A stretch of 64,000 bases of DNA, taken from the NCBI RefSeq assembly GCF_000948975.2, contig NZ_CP059735.1, forward strand, positions 1,674,001 through 1,738,000, read 5' to 3'. Made by a program: the position numbers and the translations under genes. Each line of letters opens with the position of its first letter. The stretch's first letter is position 1. This stretch comes from Thalassomonas actiniarum. Lineage in GTDB: Bacteria; Pseudomonadota; Gammaproteobacteria; Enterobacterales; Alteromonadaceae. The notes beneath the pieces are model-generated. The model was not told where the DNA came from and ran no database searches. It saw only the letters and a list, made by a program, of their open reading frames with translations. Shown one piece after another: positions 44,111 to 54,175 of this stretch.

Positions 44111-44467
44111 TTATTTGCCCTTATAGGCATTGACAGCTTTTTGGTTCTTTTTAAACCCCACCAGTTGATCTGCTACTGCCTGCTTGTATTCATTGCAGCG
44201 GGCCAATATTTGGTGGTCGAGTTGTTGAAGGGTATTTAATAGTGGATTTTCTACCTGGTAGGCGCTTTTATCATAGGCCTGGAAAAAATGCTGCACACCG
44301 GCAAACCTTTGTGCTTCCTTTTGTGCGAGCAAAATCACATCTATTTCTTCTTCCTGAACTATAGCCAGCATTTCTTCTGATAAAGCAATCAGTGCCAGCA
44401 ACTCGTCTTTCAGGCTCGATGCTGGCTCTGCTTTTTGCTCTTGGTTGGTTAGCGGCTCTAAAGTCAT
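44111..44467 (-). CDS. FliT-like flagellar chaperone
   Basis: A 118-residue all-helical protein directly behind fliS. FliT chaperones FliD and can regulate the master regulator in enterics. The sequence has the four-helix pattern of FliT-type proteins (LLALIALSEEMLAIVQEEEID, AGVQHFFQAYDKSAYQVENP, LLNTLQQLDHQILARCNEY) but identity to named FliT proteins is too low to be sure. The start is 29 bp after the fliS stop, so the pair is one transcript. Confidence 0.6.
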   Translation of the reverse strand: MTLEPLTNQEQKAEPASSLKDELLALIALSEEMLAIVQEEEIDVILLAQKEAQRFAGVQHFFQAYDKSAYQVENPLLNTLQQLDHQILARCNEYKQAVADQLVGFKKNQKAVNAYKGK

Positions 44468-44496
44468 GTTTGCTCTTAATCTTTTATAGCTGGTTA

Positions 44497-44904
44497 TTAA
44501 GCCGATTCAAAGCTGACTTTATCCTGCTCTTCTTTAGGAATGCTGTCCCAACCGGCTTTGATCGGCAATAAAATTTGAATGATCTCATCCAGTAAGGCTT
44601 CATCATTGTTGGTGTTGGCTTCCACCAGTTTATCCGAGCAGAAGATATAAAGATCGGACAGGTTGCGGGAAATATCGCCGCCTTGCTCAAAGTCCAGTGA
44701 ACCCTGCAGTACCCCTATGATGGTAATTGCTTTTGACAGCAAATCACCTTTTTTGGCGTGATCTTTTTGCTGGATAGCTCCTTTCGCTGAAGCAATATTA
44801 CCCAGTAACTTTTGGAACAGCATGGCCACGAGCTGGTAAGGGTTTGCTTCTTTTGCCGCGCTCACCGTAGTTTGCTGATATTTTTTAACTGATATATGTG
44901 CCAT
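44497..44904 (-). CDS. fliS: Flagellin chaperone FliS
   Basis: A 135-residue helical chaperone that holds flagellin C-termini before export. Diagnostic motif at the N-terminus: YQQTTVSAAKEANPYQLVAMLFQKLLGNIASAK, and LDFEQGGDISRNLSDLYIFC in the middle. It lies on the minus strand, facing the flaG-fliD genes, while relatives normally have it directly after fliD on the same strand. Confidence 0.93.
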   Translation of the reverse strand: MAHISVKKYQQTTVSAAKEANPYQLVAMLFQKLLGNIASAKGAIQQKDHAKKGDLLSKAITIIGVLQGSLDFEQGGDISRNLSDLYIFCSDKLVEANTNNDEALLDEIIQILLPIKAGWDSIPKEEQDKVSFESA

Positions 44905-45374
44905 AAGTGTACTCCACCAAGTGTCCGCTACTTCATCTTAACAGTGTAAGAAATACCGGTAAACTTGTCATTTGATATTTGATTAATCCGGCATTTGCCT
45001 GACTAATACCTGAATTATTGCTATTTGTTACTAATAAGCATTTATTATGCCTATTTTTACAGTTTTAGTGTTTTTTACTGGTTTTAAGTAAAAATAACAT
45101 ATCATGCTCTTTGATATACCTTATATAACGGCGGAAGGTGAATTTTCTCCAATGAATTTAACGAAAGTCTTGTTTAAATATCAGTAAAGTTAATTTTTCT
45201 TTGTTGCTAGTTTTCTTGATCTGCCGTGTTATTAATTGTTTATATGAATTTGTTTAAATCAAAGTCAAAAAAATGGCATTGGCCGTAAAAAGCGTCATAA
45301 ATTTGTTGCTAATTCTGTGCTACTCGCTAAAATCACATAATACGTGATATAAATTAGTGGTTTATCAGGGTATT
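44905..45374. other. Divergent intergenic region between fliS and flrA
   Basis: AT-rich DNA of 470 bp. I see no gene and no clear sigma-54 or sigma-28 element, which fits FlrA being class I with a housekeeping promoter. Possible operators for FlrA autoregulation cannot be recognised by eye. Confidence 0.5.
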
Positions 45375-46907
45375 ATGCAAGAGCAAAAACATATAATAGT
45401 GGTTGATAGCGATGACGCCAGGCGTGGGCACGTTGAAACAGTTTTGTCTTTTGTCGGCGAACATTACCATGCCATGGATGAAGGCCGGTTATCTGCTTAC
45501 CTGCTGGATAAGGTCACCACAGGCTCTGCTGCTAAAACCAGGGAAAATCATTCTGTATTAACCGTGATCCTCTGCGGCCGGTTATCTCCTGAGCTGGTAC
45601 AAACGATACAGCAATATCCGGCGATCCCCTTTGTTATTCACGATGTCTTAGATCAACAGCCGTTAACGTCCTGCGTCAATATTATCGGTGAATTAAAAAA
45701 ACCGCTCAATTATGCCCAGCTGACCGAGCTGATCCATCACTGCCACCAGTATCATAATAAGTTGCCGTCCAAGCAGGGCAAGAATAAGGCGCCTAGCGCC
45801 TTGTTCCGCTCACTGGTAGGCGTCAGTGAAGCCATGAACCAGGTGCGCTTTTTAATCGAGCAGGTGGCCGATACCAATGCCACGGTTTTAGTCTTGGGGG
45901 AATCGGGCACAGGTAAAGAAGTGGTGGCCCGCAATATTCACGATCTTTCCGAGCGCTCAGGTGCGGCTTTTGTGCCGGTGAACTGTGGCGCCATTCCGGG
46001 AGACTTGCTGGAAAGTGAGCTTTTTGGTCATGAAAAAGGGGCCTTTACCGGCGCCATCTCTGCCCGTAAGGGGCGTTTTGAGCTGGCAGAGGGCGGCACC
46101 CTGTTTCTCGATGAAATCGGGGATATGCCGCAGCCTATGCAGGTTAAGCTGCTAAGGGTTTTGCAGGAGCGCACCTTTGAACGGGTAGGGGGCAGCAAAA
46201 GCATTAAGGCGGATGTCCGTATTATTGCCGCCACCCACCAGCAGCTTGAAGGTATGATCAAAACCGGGGATTTTCGTGAAGATTTGTTTTACCGTTTAAA
46301 TGTCTTCCCCATCGAAACCCCGGCGCTTAGAGAACGCCAGGAAGATGTGCCGCTATTGTTGCAGGAGTTGGTGAAACGTTTCGAGCAGGAGCAGGGGCAC
46401 AGTGTCCGCTTCACCGATCAGGCAATAGAGTCACTGCAGCAGCATCCCTGGTCCGGAAACGTCAGGGAATTGTCGAATTTAATCGAGCGTATGATCATCA
46501 TGTACGGCGACCAGGTGGTCAATGTCAGTGAGCTACCGGCCAAGTACCGCCACATAGAAGTGGAAGAATACCAGCCTGAATATCCGGAAGAGCTGCAGGA
46601 AAGAGAAGCCATTAACGAATTGTTTTCCGGTTTCGACTATGAAGAAGAAGATGAAAGCACTGCACCGGGTATCGAGTCATTTGGCAGTTTTGAGGCATTC
46701 GAGCAGGAAGCGTCAACCGATGGGGTATTGCCGGCAGAAGGCTTGAACCTGAAAGAACATTTGGCCGAGCTGGAAGTTTCCCTGGTCACCCAGGCATTAG
46801 AGCGTCATGACTGGGTGGTAGCCCGGGCAGCTGAGCTTCTGGGTATGAGACGTACCACCTTAGTGGAGAAAATGCGTAAATATCAGCTGCAAAAAGACAG
46901 TGACTAA
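45375..46907 (+). CDS. flrA: Flagellar master regulator FlrA (FleQ), sigma-54 activator
   Basis: A 510-residue class I activator. The start is the ATG at 45375 (CAGGG upstream), not the GTG at 45357. The N-terminal FleQ domain (about 1-135) is a degenerate receiver with no phospho-Asp at strand 3 (VILCGRL). The AAA+ domain (about 145-380) has Walker A GESGTGKE (175-182), the sigma-54-contacting GAFTGA loop and Walker B LFLDEIG. The C-terminal Fis-type helix-turn-helix ([16 protein letters not shown]) binds DNA. It drives flrBC and the basal-body genes. In Vibrio it is controlled by c-di-GMP; the same is possible here. Confidence 0.95.
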   Translation: MQEQKHIIVVDSDDARRGHVETVLSFVGEHYHAMDEGRLSAYLLDKVTTGSAAKTRENHSVLTVILCGRLSPELVQTIQQYPAIPFVIHDVLDQQPLTSCVNIIGELKKPLNYAQLTELIHHCHQYHNKLPSKQGKNKAPSALFRSLVGVSEAMNQVRFLIEQVADTNATVLVLGESGTGKEVVARNIHDLSERSGAAFVPVNCGAIPGDLLESELFGHEKGAFTGAISARKGRFELAEGGTLFLDEIGDMPQPMQVKLLRVLQERTFERVGGSKSIKADVRIIAATHQQLEGMIKTGDFREDLFYRLNVFPIETPALRERQEDVPLLLQELVKRFEQEQGHSVRFTDQAIESLQQHPWSGNVRELSNLIERMIIMYGDQVVNVSELPAKYRHIEVEEYQPEYPEELQEREAINELFSGFDYEEEDESTAPGIESFGSFEAFEQEASTDGVLPAEGLNLKEHLAELEVSLVTQALERHDWVVARAAELLGMRRTTLVEKMRKYQLQKDSD

Positions 46908-47132
46908 GCGAAGCGTTACACCAGGTAAATGCTAAACCGGACACAGCGTTAATAAGGAGCCTGTTTTCCTGTTATATGAGCAGAGCAGGCTTCGCCATTT
47001 TACTACCGGCCATAACTTAACAGCGGCCAACCACAGGCCGGTATTGATAAACTTCCCGCCCCAGCCAATTTATTGACAAGCCTTTTCTTTAAAATATTTC
47101 TAATAATCCACTGTAAATAAAGGAAAAATTTA

Positions 47133-47149
47133 TTGGCACAGAAGCTGCA
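47133..47149 (+). promoter_or_regulatory. Sigma-54 promoter of flrBC
   Basis: TTGGCACAGAAGCTGCA has GG at 47135-36 and GC at 47147-48. It lies 37 bp before flrB, the expected FlrA target. Confidence 0.9.
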
Positions 47150-47185
47150 TCGTTGAACTCGTGATTATTTATTGAGTGAAGTCTT

Positions 47186-48352
47186 ATGGCAGTTGCATTA
47201 CATAAAACGACTGAAAATTTTTTCAACCAAAGCGATGTGTCGTTTCATTATCAAAGAAACGCCCTGCAGCAAGAAGCCTATCCGGGTGAATTAGAGCAGT
47301 TACGTCAGCAAAGCGGTCAGTACGGACAGATCATTGATGTCATGCCTACGGGTATGGTCATGCTCGACGGTGACGGCGTGGTGGTTAAAATCAACAAGGT
47401 TGCCAGGCTGTTGCTCGATGAACCTATCTTAGGTCAACCCTGGTTTGACGTTATCCGCCGCTCGTTCAAACCCCGTGCCGATGACTGGCATGAAGTCTCG
47501 TTAAAAGACGGCCGCCGGGTAAAACTGGAAATTACCACCTTAGGGGATCAGCCGGGTCAGCTCATTATGATCACAGATCTTACCGAAACCCGTTTGCTGC
47601 AGGATAAAATGGCGCAGATGCAGCGCTTATCTTCCCTGGGGCGCATGGTATCATCCCTGGCACACCAAATCCGTACACCGCTGTCTGCGGCCATGTTATA
47701 TGGCGCCAATCTGAGTAACGGTAAATTAAACGACCAGGCCCGGGATAATTTTCAGAGTAAGCTTATGTCACGGCTGCAGGATCTGGAGCAACAGGTTAAC
47801 GACATGCTGTTATTTGCCAAAAGCGGCAAGGAGCAGGTGGTGAATGCCCTCTCGGTTAACGACATTATTGAAGAATCCGTTGCCGGCATTGATGTGCTGG
47901 CGATAAAAGAAAAAGCGCAAATCAGCGTGCTGCCCTGCGAAGGCGACTGCCAGATTTTGGGTAATAAAACCGCGCTCAGCGGCGCCATCCAAAACCTGAT
48001 CCATAACAGCTTGCAGGTAATAGAGCAGCAAGGTGAAATTACCATTGCCAGCCGCTGCACTACCTCACATGCCCTGATCAGTGTCCGGGATAACGGTCCG
48101 GGGATCAGTAAGGCGCAGGCGACAAAAATATTCGAACCTTTTTATACCTCAAAAGTGCACGGTACCGGCTTAGGCCTGGCCGTGGTTAAAGCGGTGGCCA
48201 ATGCCCATCACGGCAGTGTGCACTTGATCAGCAGCCCGGGTGAAGGGGCTAATTTTTGTTTAAAAATTCCGTTACTGGCAAACCAGCCGCAAGGCCAAGT
48301 GTCAGTAACACAAGCACAACCTATAGAGCGACCTCAGGAGGCAGCCTTATGA
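47186..48352 (+). CDS. flrB: Flagellar sensor kinase FlrB (FleS)
   Basis: A 388-residue soluble histidine kinase that phosphorylates FlrC. No membrane helix. A PAS domain (about 45-140; IIDVMPTGMVMLDGDGVVVKI) is followed by the H box (SLAHQIRTPLSAAMLYG), N box (NLIHNSLQV), and G boxes (DNGPGIS, GTGLGLAV). Its stop overlaps the flrC start (ATGA), so the two-component pair is coupled. Confidence 0.94.
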   Translation: MAVALHKTTENFFNQSDVSFHYQRNALQQEAYPGELEQLRQQSGQYGQIIDVMPTGMVMLDGDGVVVKINKVARLLLDEPILGQPWFDVIRRSFKPRADDWHEVSLKDGRRVKLEITTLGDQPGQLIMITDLTETRLLQDKMAQMQRLSSLGRMVSSLAHQIRTPLSAAMLYGANLSNGKLNDQARDNFQSKLMSRLQDLEQQVNDMLLFAKSGKEQVVNALSVNDIIEESVAGIDVLAIKEKAQISVLPCEGDCQILGNKTALSGAIQNLIHNSLQVIEQQGEITIASRCTTSHALISVRDNGPGISKAQATKIFEPFYTSKVHGTGLGLAVVKAVANAHHGSVHLISSPGEGANFCLKIPLLANQPQGQVSVTQAQPIERPQEAAL

Positions 48353-49737
48353 TCACCAGTAAGTTATTAGTGGTTGAAGACGACGCCGGCTTACGTGAAG
48401 CCTTAGTCGATACCTTATTATTAGCCGGTTATCAGTGCCTTGAAGCCGAATCCGGTGAAGCAGCCTTGTTGCAGCTTAAAAGCCAGCACATTGACCTTGT
48501 AGTCAGCGACGTCAATATGGGCGGAATGTCGGGTTTGTCTTTGCTGAAAAGTATAAAAAGCAATTACCCCAATATGCCGGTATTGCTGATGACGGCATAC
48601 GGCACCATAGACGATGCGGTACAGGCCATGAAAGACGGCGCCTGTAACTATATGGCCAAACCTTTTGCGCCTGAAGTGTTATTGAATATGGTTTCGCAAT
48701 ACGTGCCGCTGCAGGTGGTGAACCATGAAGCGCCGATTGCCGAAGATGCCCGCTCGAAAGAGTTGCTGACCCTGGCCCAGAAAGTAGCCTCAACCGATGC
48801 CTCTGTAATGGTATTGGGGCCAAGCGGCTCGGGTAAAGAAGTGCTGGCACAGTTTGTCCACTATAATTCCCCCCGTGCGGATCAGCCGTTTGTCGCCATT
48901 AACTGTGCGGCGATACCGGAAAATATGCTCGAAGCCACCCTGTTCGGTTATGAAAAAGGCGCCTTTACCGGTGCGATCCAGGCTTGTCCGGGTAAATTTG
49001 AGCAGGCACAGGGCGGTACCATCTTATTGGATGAAATCACCGAGATGGACTTAGGCCTGCAGGCGAAGATCCTTCGAGTATTGCAGGAGCGGGAAGTCGA
49101 GCGTTTAGGCGGCCGTAAAACCATTAGCCTGGATGTGCGGGTGATTGCCACCAGTAACCGCGACCTTAAAGAAGCGGTTGCCGAAGGCGTATTCCGGGAA
49201 GATTTATATTATCGTTTAAATGTTTTTCCGCTGACCTGGCTGCCGCTGGGACAACGTCGGGATGATATTTTACCGCTGGCGAAACACCTGGTGAAACGTC
49301 ATAGTCAAAAAAATGGCAATGGTGTTGCCGAGATCGAATTCTCCGCCAGTGCCCGCAGCAAGCTGATCGCCTATCAATGGCCGGGTAATGTCCGTGAGCT
49401 GGATAATGTCATTCAAAGGGCGCTGATCTTGCACACAGATAATATGATTGATGCCACAGATTTGCTCATTGAAAACTTTGATACCATGAGTATTAATACC
49501 AGCCTTAACCAACAGCCGGTACAGGCTCAGGTACCACAGGCACAGCCGGTCATCCCGGCGGCTGACGATAAACTCGGCAGCGAGCTGAAATTACAGGAGC
49601 ATCAGATCATTCTCGATACCTTGCAAACCTGCCAGGGCAGCCGCAAGGAAGTCGCGGACCGCCTGGGCATAAGCCCGCGTACCTTAAGGTATAAAATTGC
49701 CCGGATGCGCGACAGCGGCATCCAGATCCCGGCATAA
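48349..49737 (+). CDS. flrC: Flagellar response regulator FlrC (FleR), sigma-54 activator
   Basis: A 462-residue NtrC-type regulator; start at 48349 inside the ATGA overlap with flrB (the longer frame from 48256 is within flrB). The receiver has the acidic pair EDD and the phospho-Asp SDVNM (Asp54). The AAA+ domain shows GPSGSGKE, GAFTGA and LLDEITEM. The C-terminal HTH (RKEVADRLGISPRTLRYKI) is Fis-like. FlrC activates the class III hook, ring and core-flagellin genes. A weak hairpin (AGAAGCG/CGCTTCT, 49778-49807) follows the gene. Confidence 0.95.
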   Translation: MITSKLLVVEDDAGLREALVDTLLLAGYQCLEAESGEAALLQLKSQHIDLVVSDVNMGGMSGLSLLKSIKSNYPNMPVLLMTAYGTIDDAVQAMKDGACNYMAKPFAPEVLLNMVSQYVPLQVVNHEAPIAEDARSKELLTLAQKVASTDASVMVLGPSGSGKEVLAQFVHYNSPRADQPFVAINCAAIPENMLEATLFGYEKGAFTGAIQACPGKFEQAQGGTILLDEITEMDLGLQAKILRVLQEREVERLGGRKTISLDVRVIATSNRDLKEAVAEGVFREDLYYRLNVFPLTWLPLGQRRDDILPLAKHLVKRHSQKNGNGVAEIEFSASARSKLIAYQWPGNVRELDNVIQRALILHTDNMIDATDLLIENFDTMSINTSLNQQPVQAQVPQAQPVIPAADDKLGSELKLQEHQIILDTLQTCQGSRKEVADRLGISPRTLRYKIARMRDSGIQIPA

Positions 49738-49960
49738 CATCGGTATAAATAGGCCACTGAAGGGCCAAAATGATGCCAGAAGCGTTAACTCCAGGGTTAG
49801 CGCTTCTGCTTATCCTTTTTATCTTGTTCCTCCGACAAGCCGCACTCTCGCTGCTTGTTTTTTGATAATTTATTAAAGTGTTAAATTATCGTCACGGTTT
49901 TTACCATTATCAATTATAAGCAAGCTGTTGTTTTTGCTTATTTATTTTTGTATTTGTTTC

Positions 49961-49977
49961 TTGGCATTCTCTTTGCA
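49961..49977 (+). promoter_or_regulatory. Sigma-54 promoter of fliE operon
   Basis: TTGGCATTCTCTTTGCA has GG at 49963-64 and GC at 49975-76. It is 52 bp before fliE and almost identical to the flgF element. Confidence 0.88.
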
Positions 49978-50028
49978 TTATTAGACTTATATCAGTAAGC
50001 ACAAGAAATTGACATAAGCGAGTAAGCC

Positions 50029-50352
50029 ATGGATATTACAACTAATTCCCTATACGCACAGATGCAGAGCATGTCTTTGGAAGCGTCAGGTAATAATATC
50101 ACCTCGATGCCTAAAGTGAATCAATCTTCAAGTGACTTTGGCAACATCCTTCAGGATGCGGTAAAATCCGTGAACGAACTGCAAAAAGATGCGGGTGCGA
50201 AGAAAACAGCGTTTGAATTGGGCGACCGAAGTGTTACCCTCGCTGAAACTATGATTGCCAGTCAAAAGGCCGGTATTGCCTTTGATGCAACGGTTCAGGT
50301 ACGCAACAAGTTTGTCGAAGCATATAAAGAAATTATGAGTATGCCTGTTTAA
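50029..50352 (+). CDS. fliE: Flagellar hook-basal body protein FliE
   Basis: A 107-residue small adaptor between the MS ring and the rod. The C-terminal pattern (ALEMGDRSVTLAETMIASQKAGIAF-like, then QVRNKFVEAYKEIMSMPV) is the family signature. First gene of the fliE-flhB cluster. Confidence 0.93.
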   Translation: MDITTNSLYAQMQSMSLEASGNNITSMPKVNQSSSDFGNILQDAVKSVNELQKDAGAKKTAFELGDRSVTLAETMIASQKAGIAFDATVQVRNKFVEAYKEIMSMPV

Positions 50353-50393
50353 GACAGTGGCTAAGCAAGTAAACGGGTAAACGGAGAAGTACA

Positions 50394-52115
50394 GTGGCAG
50401 ATACATCAGGTTCAACAGGTTTAGCGGTGAGTGAGGGCGGCGCGGATTTAATTGCTTCGGAAAATGGCGATAACATTGAAGAGCAAAAGTCCGGTTTTGC
50501 CGCCAGCCTGGGTAATGTTGATGTTTTGCGTCAAATTACCCTGGTGATGGCGCTGGCCATTTGTCTGGCCATCGCGGTATTTGTCATCATGTGGGCCAAC
50601 CAGCCGGAATACCGGATGCTGACTAAGTTGCCTACCGAACAGTTAATCGAAACCATGGATTTTCTCGATGCCAACAAGGTGGAATATCGCCAGGAAAGCA
50701 ACACCATCTCGGTACCCGCCGAAGATTATCAAAATATTAAGCTGTTACTGGCCCGTGAAGGCTTGACCGATGAACCCAAAGAAGGCTCGGAAATTCTGAT
50801 GCAGGACATGGGCTTTGGTGTCAGCCAGCGCCTGGAAAGCGAACGCTTAAAACATGGCCGCGAGCAGCAGCTGGCCAGAACCATAGAAGAGTTACAGTCT
50901 ATTTCCCGTGCCAAGGTATTGCTGGCGATCCCAAGAGAAAATGTTTTTGCCCGCCGGGCAAAAAGTCCCTCGGCAACCGTTGTACTGACCATGCAAAGGG
51001 GCAGGGTACTGGCAGAAGAGGAAGTAGATGCGGTGGTTGATATTATCGCTTCTGCGGTACAGGGGTTAGATCCTAACCGGGTGACGGTAACCGATCAAAA
51101 CGGCCGTTTGCTTAATTCCGGCAGCCAGGACTCTATTTCCTCCCGCTCACGTAAAGAGTTTGAAATCGAACAAAAACGTGAGCAGGAATACATGGATAAA
51201 ATCGATACCATCCTGATCCCCGTGGTTGGTTTGGGCAATTATACCGCCCAGGTGGATGTCACCATGGATTTTACCAATACTGAAGAAACTCAGCGCCGCT
51301 ATAACTCAGATTTACCCGCGCTGCGCAGTGAGATGAAGGTAGAAGATAATTCTATCGGCGGCGTTTTAGGTGGTATTCCCGGTGCCCTGACCAACCAGCC
51401 GCCGCTGGAGTCGGATATTCCTGAAAATGCCCTGGGTAATAACCAGCAGAGAACCATGCCGAGCCGTAAGCATACCGAGTCCACCAAGAATTACGAGTTA
51501 GATGAAGCCATCAGCCATACCAAGCAGCAGGCGGGGGTGATTCGCCGCATCAGTGTCTCGGTGGCGCTGGATTATCTGCCGTCGACGCCGGCAGAGGGTG
51601 AGCCGACTATGGTGCCGCGTTCGGTGCAGGAACTGGCCAATATCCGCCGTTTACTTCAGGGCAGTATCGGGTTTGACCTGCAGCGCGGCGATGTGCTTGA
51701 AGTGGTCACCCTGCCGTTCTCCCGTGCCGATTTAGGGGTACAGGTTGAGCCGCCGATTTATGAGCAGCCCTGGTTTATGAAAATGGTTAAGCTGGTGTCC
51801 GGCGCCTTAGTGATCATCGTCTTGATTGTTGCGGTTGTCCGTCCTATGCTCAAACGGTTAATCTACCCGGATCAGTCACCGGCGGATTATGGTGATAAAT
51901 CACTGGATAGCCATATAGATCTGGGCGATGAAACCATGGATATGTTAACCTCAGATTTTGACGCCGGTGCGGTAGGGTTTGCGCCGGATGGTAGCCTGCA
52001 ATTACCGGATCTGCACAGAGACGAAGATGTCCTTAAAGCGGTACGGGCATTGGTGGCAAATGAACCTGAATTATCCTCCCAGGTTGTGAAAAGTTGGTTG
52101 AGCGAAGATGAGTGA
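50394..52115 (+). CDS. fliF: Flagellar MS-ring protein FliF
   Basis: A 573-residue inner-membrane ring protein. GTG start with GGAG upstream. Two membrane helices flank the periplasmic rings: about 50-70 (ITLVMALAICLAIAVFVIM) and about 460-485 (LVSGALVIIVLIVAVVRPML). Ring-building motifs include LLAREGLTDEPKEGSEI and FGVSQRLESERLKHGREQQLARTIE. The C-terminal tail (ALVANEPELSSQVVKSWLSED) is the FliG-binding helix. It overlaps fliG by 8 bp. Confidence 0.95.
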   Translation: MADTSGSTGLAVSEGGADLIASENGDNIEEQKSGFAASLGNVDVLRQITLVMALAICLAIAVFVIMWANQPEYRMLTKLPTEQLIETMDFLDANKVEYRQESNTISVPAEDYQNIKLLLAREGLTDEPKEGSEILMQDMGFGVSQRLESERLKHGREQQLARTIEELQSISRAKVLLAIPRENVFARRAKSPSATVVLTMQRGRVLAEEEVDAVVDIIASAVQGLDPNRVTVTDQNGRLLNSGSQDSISSRSRKEFEIEQKREQEYMDKIDTILIPVVGLGNYTAQVDVTMDFTNTEETQRRYNSDLPALRSEMKVEDNSIGGVLGGIPGALTNQPPLESDIPENALGNNQQRTMPSRKHTESTKNYELDEAISHTKQQAGVIRRISVSVALDYLPSTPAEGEPTMVPRSVQELANIRRLLQGSIGFDLQRGDVLEVVTLPFSRADLGVQVEPPIYEQPWFMKMVKLVSGALVIIVLIVAVVRPMLKRLIYPDQSPADYGDKSLDSHIDLGDETMDMLTSDFDAGAVGFAPDGSLQLPDLHRDEDVLKAVRALVANEPELSSQVVKSWLSEDE

Positions 52116-53157
52116 TGAAATCCAAGAATTAGCGCCTATGGCGCCGGGCTTTGATGTTGATAAACTTGACGGCATCGAGCGGGCGGCCATTTTATTGCTG
52201 AGCTTGTCTGAAGAAGATGCGGCCCAGATCTTAAAACACTTAGAGCCCAAGCAGGTGCAACAGGTGGGTATGGTGATGGCGGGTATGGAAGACTTTACCC
52301 AGGAAAAAATCACCGCGGTCCATAAGCTGTTTATCAATGAAATCCAGAACTTCAGTACCATAGGCTTCCAGAGTGAAGAGTTCGTGCGCAAAGCGTTGAC
52401 GGCGGCCTTAGGTGAAGATAAAGCCGGTAACCTGATTGACCAGATCATCATGGGCAACGGCGCCAAAGGTCTGGACTCACTGAAGTGGATGGACTCCAAG
52501 CAAGTGGCGAATATTATCCGCAACGAGCATCCGCAAATCCAAACCATAGTTTTGTCCTATTTAGAGCCGGAGCAATCGGCAGAAATCCTCGGCCAGTTTG
52601 CCGATAAGGTCCGCCTGGATCTGATGATGCGTATCGCCAACCTGGAAGAAGTCCAGCCGGCGGCCTTGCAGGAATTAAACGAGATCATGGAAAAACAATT
52701 TGCCGGTCAGGCAGGCGCCCAGGCTGCGAAGATGGGAGGTCTCAAAGCCGCGGCAGATATTATGAACTACCTGGATACCAATGTGGAAGGTATGCTGATG
52801 GACTCTATCCGCGAACATGATGAAGAAATGAGTCAGCAAATCCAGGATCTGATGTTTGTCTTTGAAAACCTTGCCGATGTTGATGACCGCGGTATCCAGG
52901 CCATACTGCGTGACGTGCAGCAAGACGCCCTGATGAAAGCAATTAAAGGCGCTGATGAAGCCCTGAAAGAGAAAATTCTCAATAACATGTCTAAACGTGC
53001 GGCAGAAATGCTGGCGGATGATCTCGAAGCTATGGGGCCGGTGCGTATCAGTGAAGTGGAAGCGGCGCAGAAAGAGATCTTGTCTGTGGCCAGACGTCTG
53101 TCCGATGCCGGTGAAATCATGCTCGGCGGCGCCGGTGGCGGCGATGAGTTCCTGTAA
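52108..53157 (+). CDS. fliG: Flagellar motor switch protein FliG
   Basis: A 349-residue C-ring protein that binds FliF and contacts the stator. The armadillo-like domains read LDGIERAAILLLSLSEEDAAQIL, then EHPQIQTIVLSYLEPEQSAEIL and the C-terminal torque helix (DDRGIQAILRDVQQDALMKAIKGADEALKEKI), with the charged residues needed for stator interaction. Length is normal. It begins within the fliF end. Confidence 0.96.
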   Translation: MSDEIQELAPMAPGFDVDKLDGIERAAILLLSLSEEDAAQILKHLEPKQVQQVGMVMAGMEDFTQEKITAVHKLFINEIQNFSTIGFQSEEFVRKALTAALGEDKAGNLIDQIIMGNGAKGLDSLKWMDSKQVANIIRNEHPQIQTIVLSYLEPEQSAEILGQFADKVRLDLMMRIANLEEVQPAALQELNEIMEKQFAGQAGAQAAKMGGLKAAADIMNYLDTNVEGMLMDSIREHDEEMSQQIQDLMFVFENLADVDDRGIQAILRDVQQDALMKAIKGADEALKEKILNNMSKRAAEMLADDLEAMGPVRISEVEAAQKEILSVARRLSDAGEIMLGGAGGGDEFL

Positions 53158-53223
53158 TTTTCCGTTAACTCCAATGTTGTATTTGCCGGCTGCCACAGCC
53201 GGTTATTCTCTTAAGGCCGCTTT

Positions 53224-54024
53224 ATGAGTAATGATATTCGCCCCACCGTGCATCAGGTGATCAAAAAACAATCCGAGGAAGGTTTAGATGTCTGGCCTTT
53301 GCCTACGGTGGAAAAACCCTTGACGGCGGAGGAAGAAGCGAAAACCAATGCCATTGGCAAGAAAAGCAACTGGCGCTATGAGCCCCCGGAAGAAATTGAG
53401 GTGGAAGAGCCACAGCCGCTGACGGCTGAGGAAATCGAAGAAATCCGCCAGGCGGCCCATGAAGAAGGTTTCAGCCAGGGCAAAGAAGAAGGTTTTGCCA
53501 AGGGTTATGAAGAAGGCAAAGTCAAAGGGCATGAAGAAGGCCTGGGCAAGGGCCATGAAGAAGGCATGGCCTCCGGGTTGGAAGCGGGTAAAGAAACCAT
53601 AGACGGTTTAAGCCAGAACTGGCAAATGATGATAGATCAGCTGCATCACCCTATGGCCAATGTTGATAAAAATATCGAAGAGCAGTTGTTGGCGCTGGTG
53701 GCGCAATTAACCGAAGCCGTGGTATTGCAGGAGGCGAAAACCAATCCCGATATTTTGATGGCGGCGATCAGCACCGGCATCAAGGCTTTGCCCGGACAGG
53801 AAGCACAAACACAGATCCATTTACATCCCGAAGATATTCGCCTGGTGGAGCAGCAATTTGGCAGAGAGCATATTCACGAAAGCGGCTGGCGGCTGCTACC
53901 GGCGCCGCAGCTGGAGCGGGGCAGTTGCCAGATAGAAAATAGTACTTCCAATATCGACTTGCAGATAAAATCCCGTTTAAAGCAGGTGCTGGACAGTTTT
54001 CTCGAAGAGGCCTTGCACCAATAA
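53224..54024 (+). CDS. fliH: Flagellar export regulator FliH
   Basis: A 266-residue negative regulator and stator-like partner of the FliI ATPase. After an acidic N-terminus is a striking run of G-x-x-x-G repeats (about residues 80-130: EGFSQGKEEGFAKGYEEGKV and continuing), typical of FliH and here about ten Gly repeats long. The C-terminal domain (VALVAQLTEAVVLQEAKTN, HPEDIRLVEQQFG) is the FliI-binding part. Follows fliG by 66 bp. Confidence 0.9.
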   Translation: MSNDIRPTVHQVIKKQSEEGLDVWPLPTVEKPLTAEEEAKTNAIGKKSNWRYEPPEEIEVEEPQPLTAEEIEEIRQAAHEEGFSQGKEEGFAKGYEEGKVKGHEEGLGKGHEEGMASGLEAGKETIDGLSQNWQMMIDQLHHPMANVDKNIEEQLLALVAQLTEAVVLQEAKTNPDILMAAISTGIKALPGQEAQTQIHLHPEDIRLVEQQFGREHIHESGWRLLPAPQLERGSCQIENSTSNIDLQIKSRLKQVLDSFLEEALHQ

Positions 54025-54175
54025 GCTTATAGCGGCTAAGTTTTGCCAACTCTTGGCGATAACTCCGGTCTAACTAAGTTACCGGGTCTTGTCTTGGCTT
54101 ATTTGAAATGTTGGAGCATTTCTTGCAGAAACTTTGGCAATAAACCTTGTTCGTTATTTTTGTCAAAGAGTTGTC

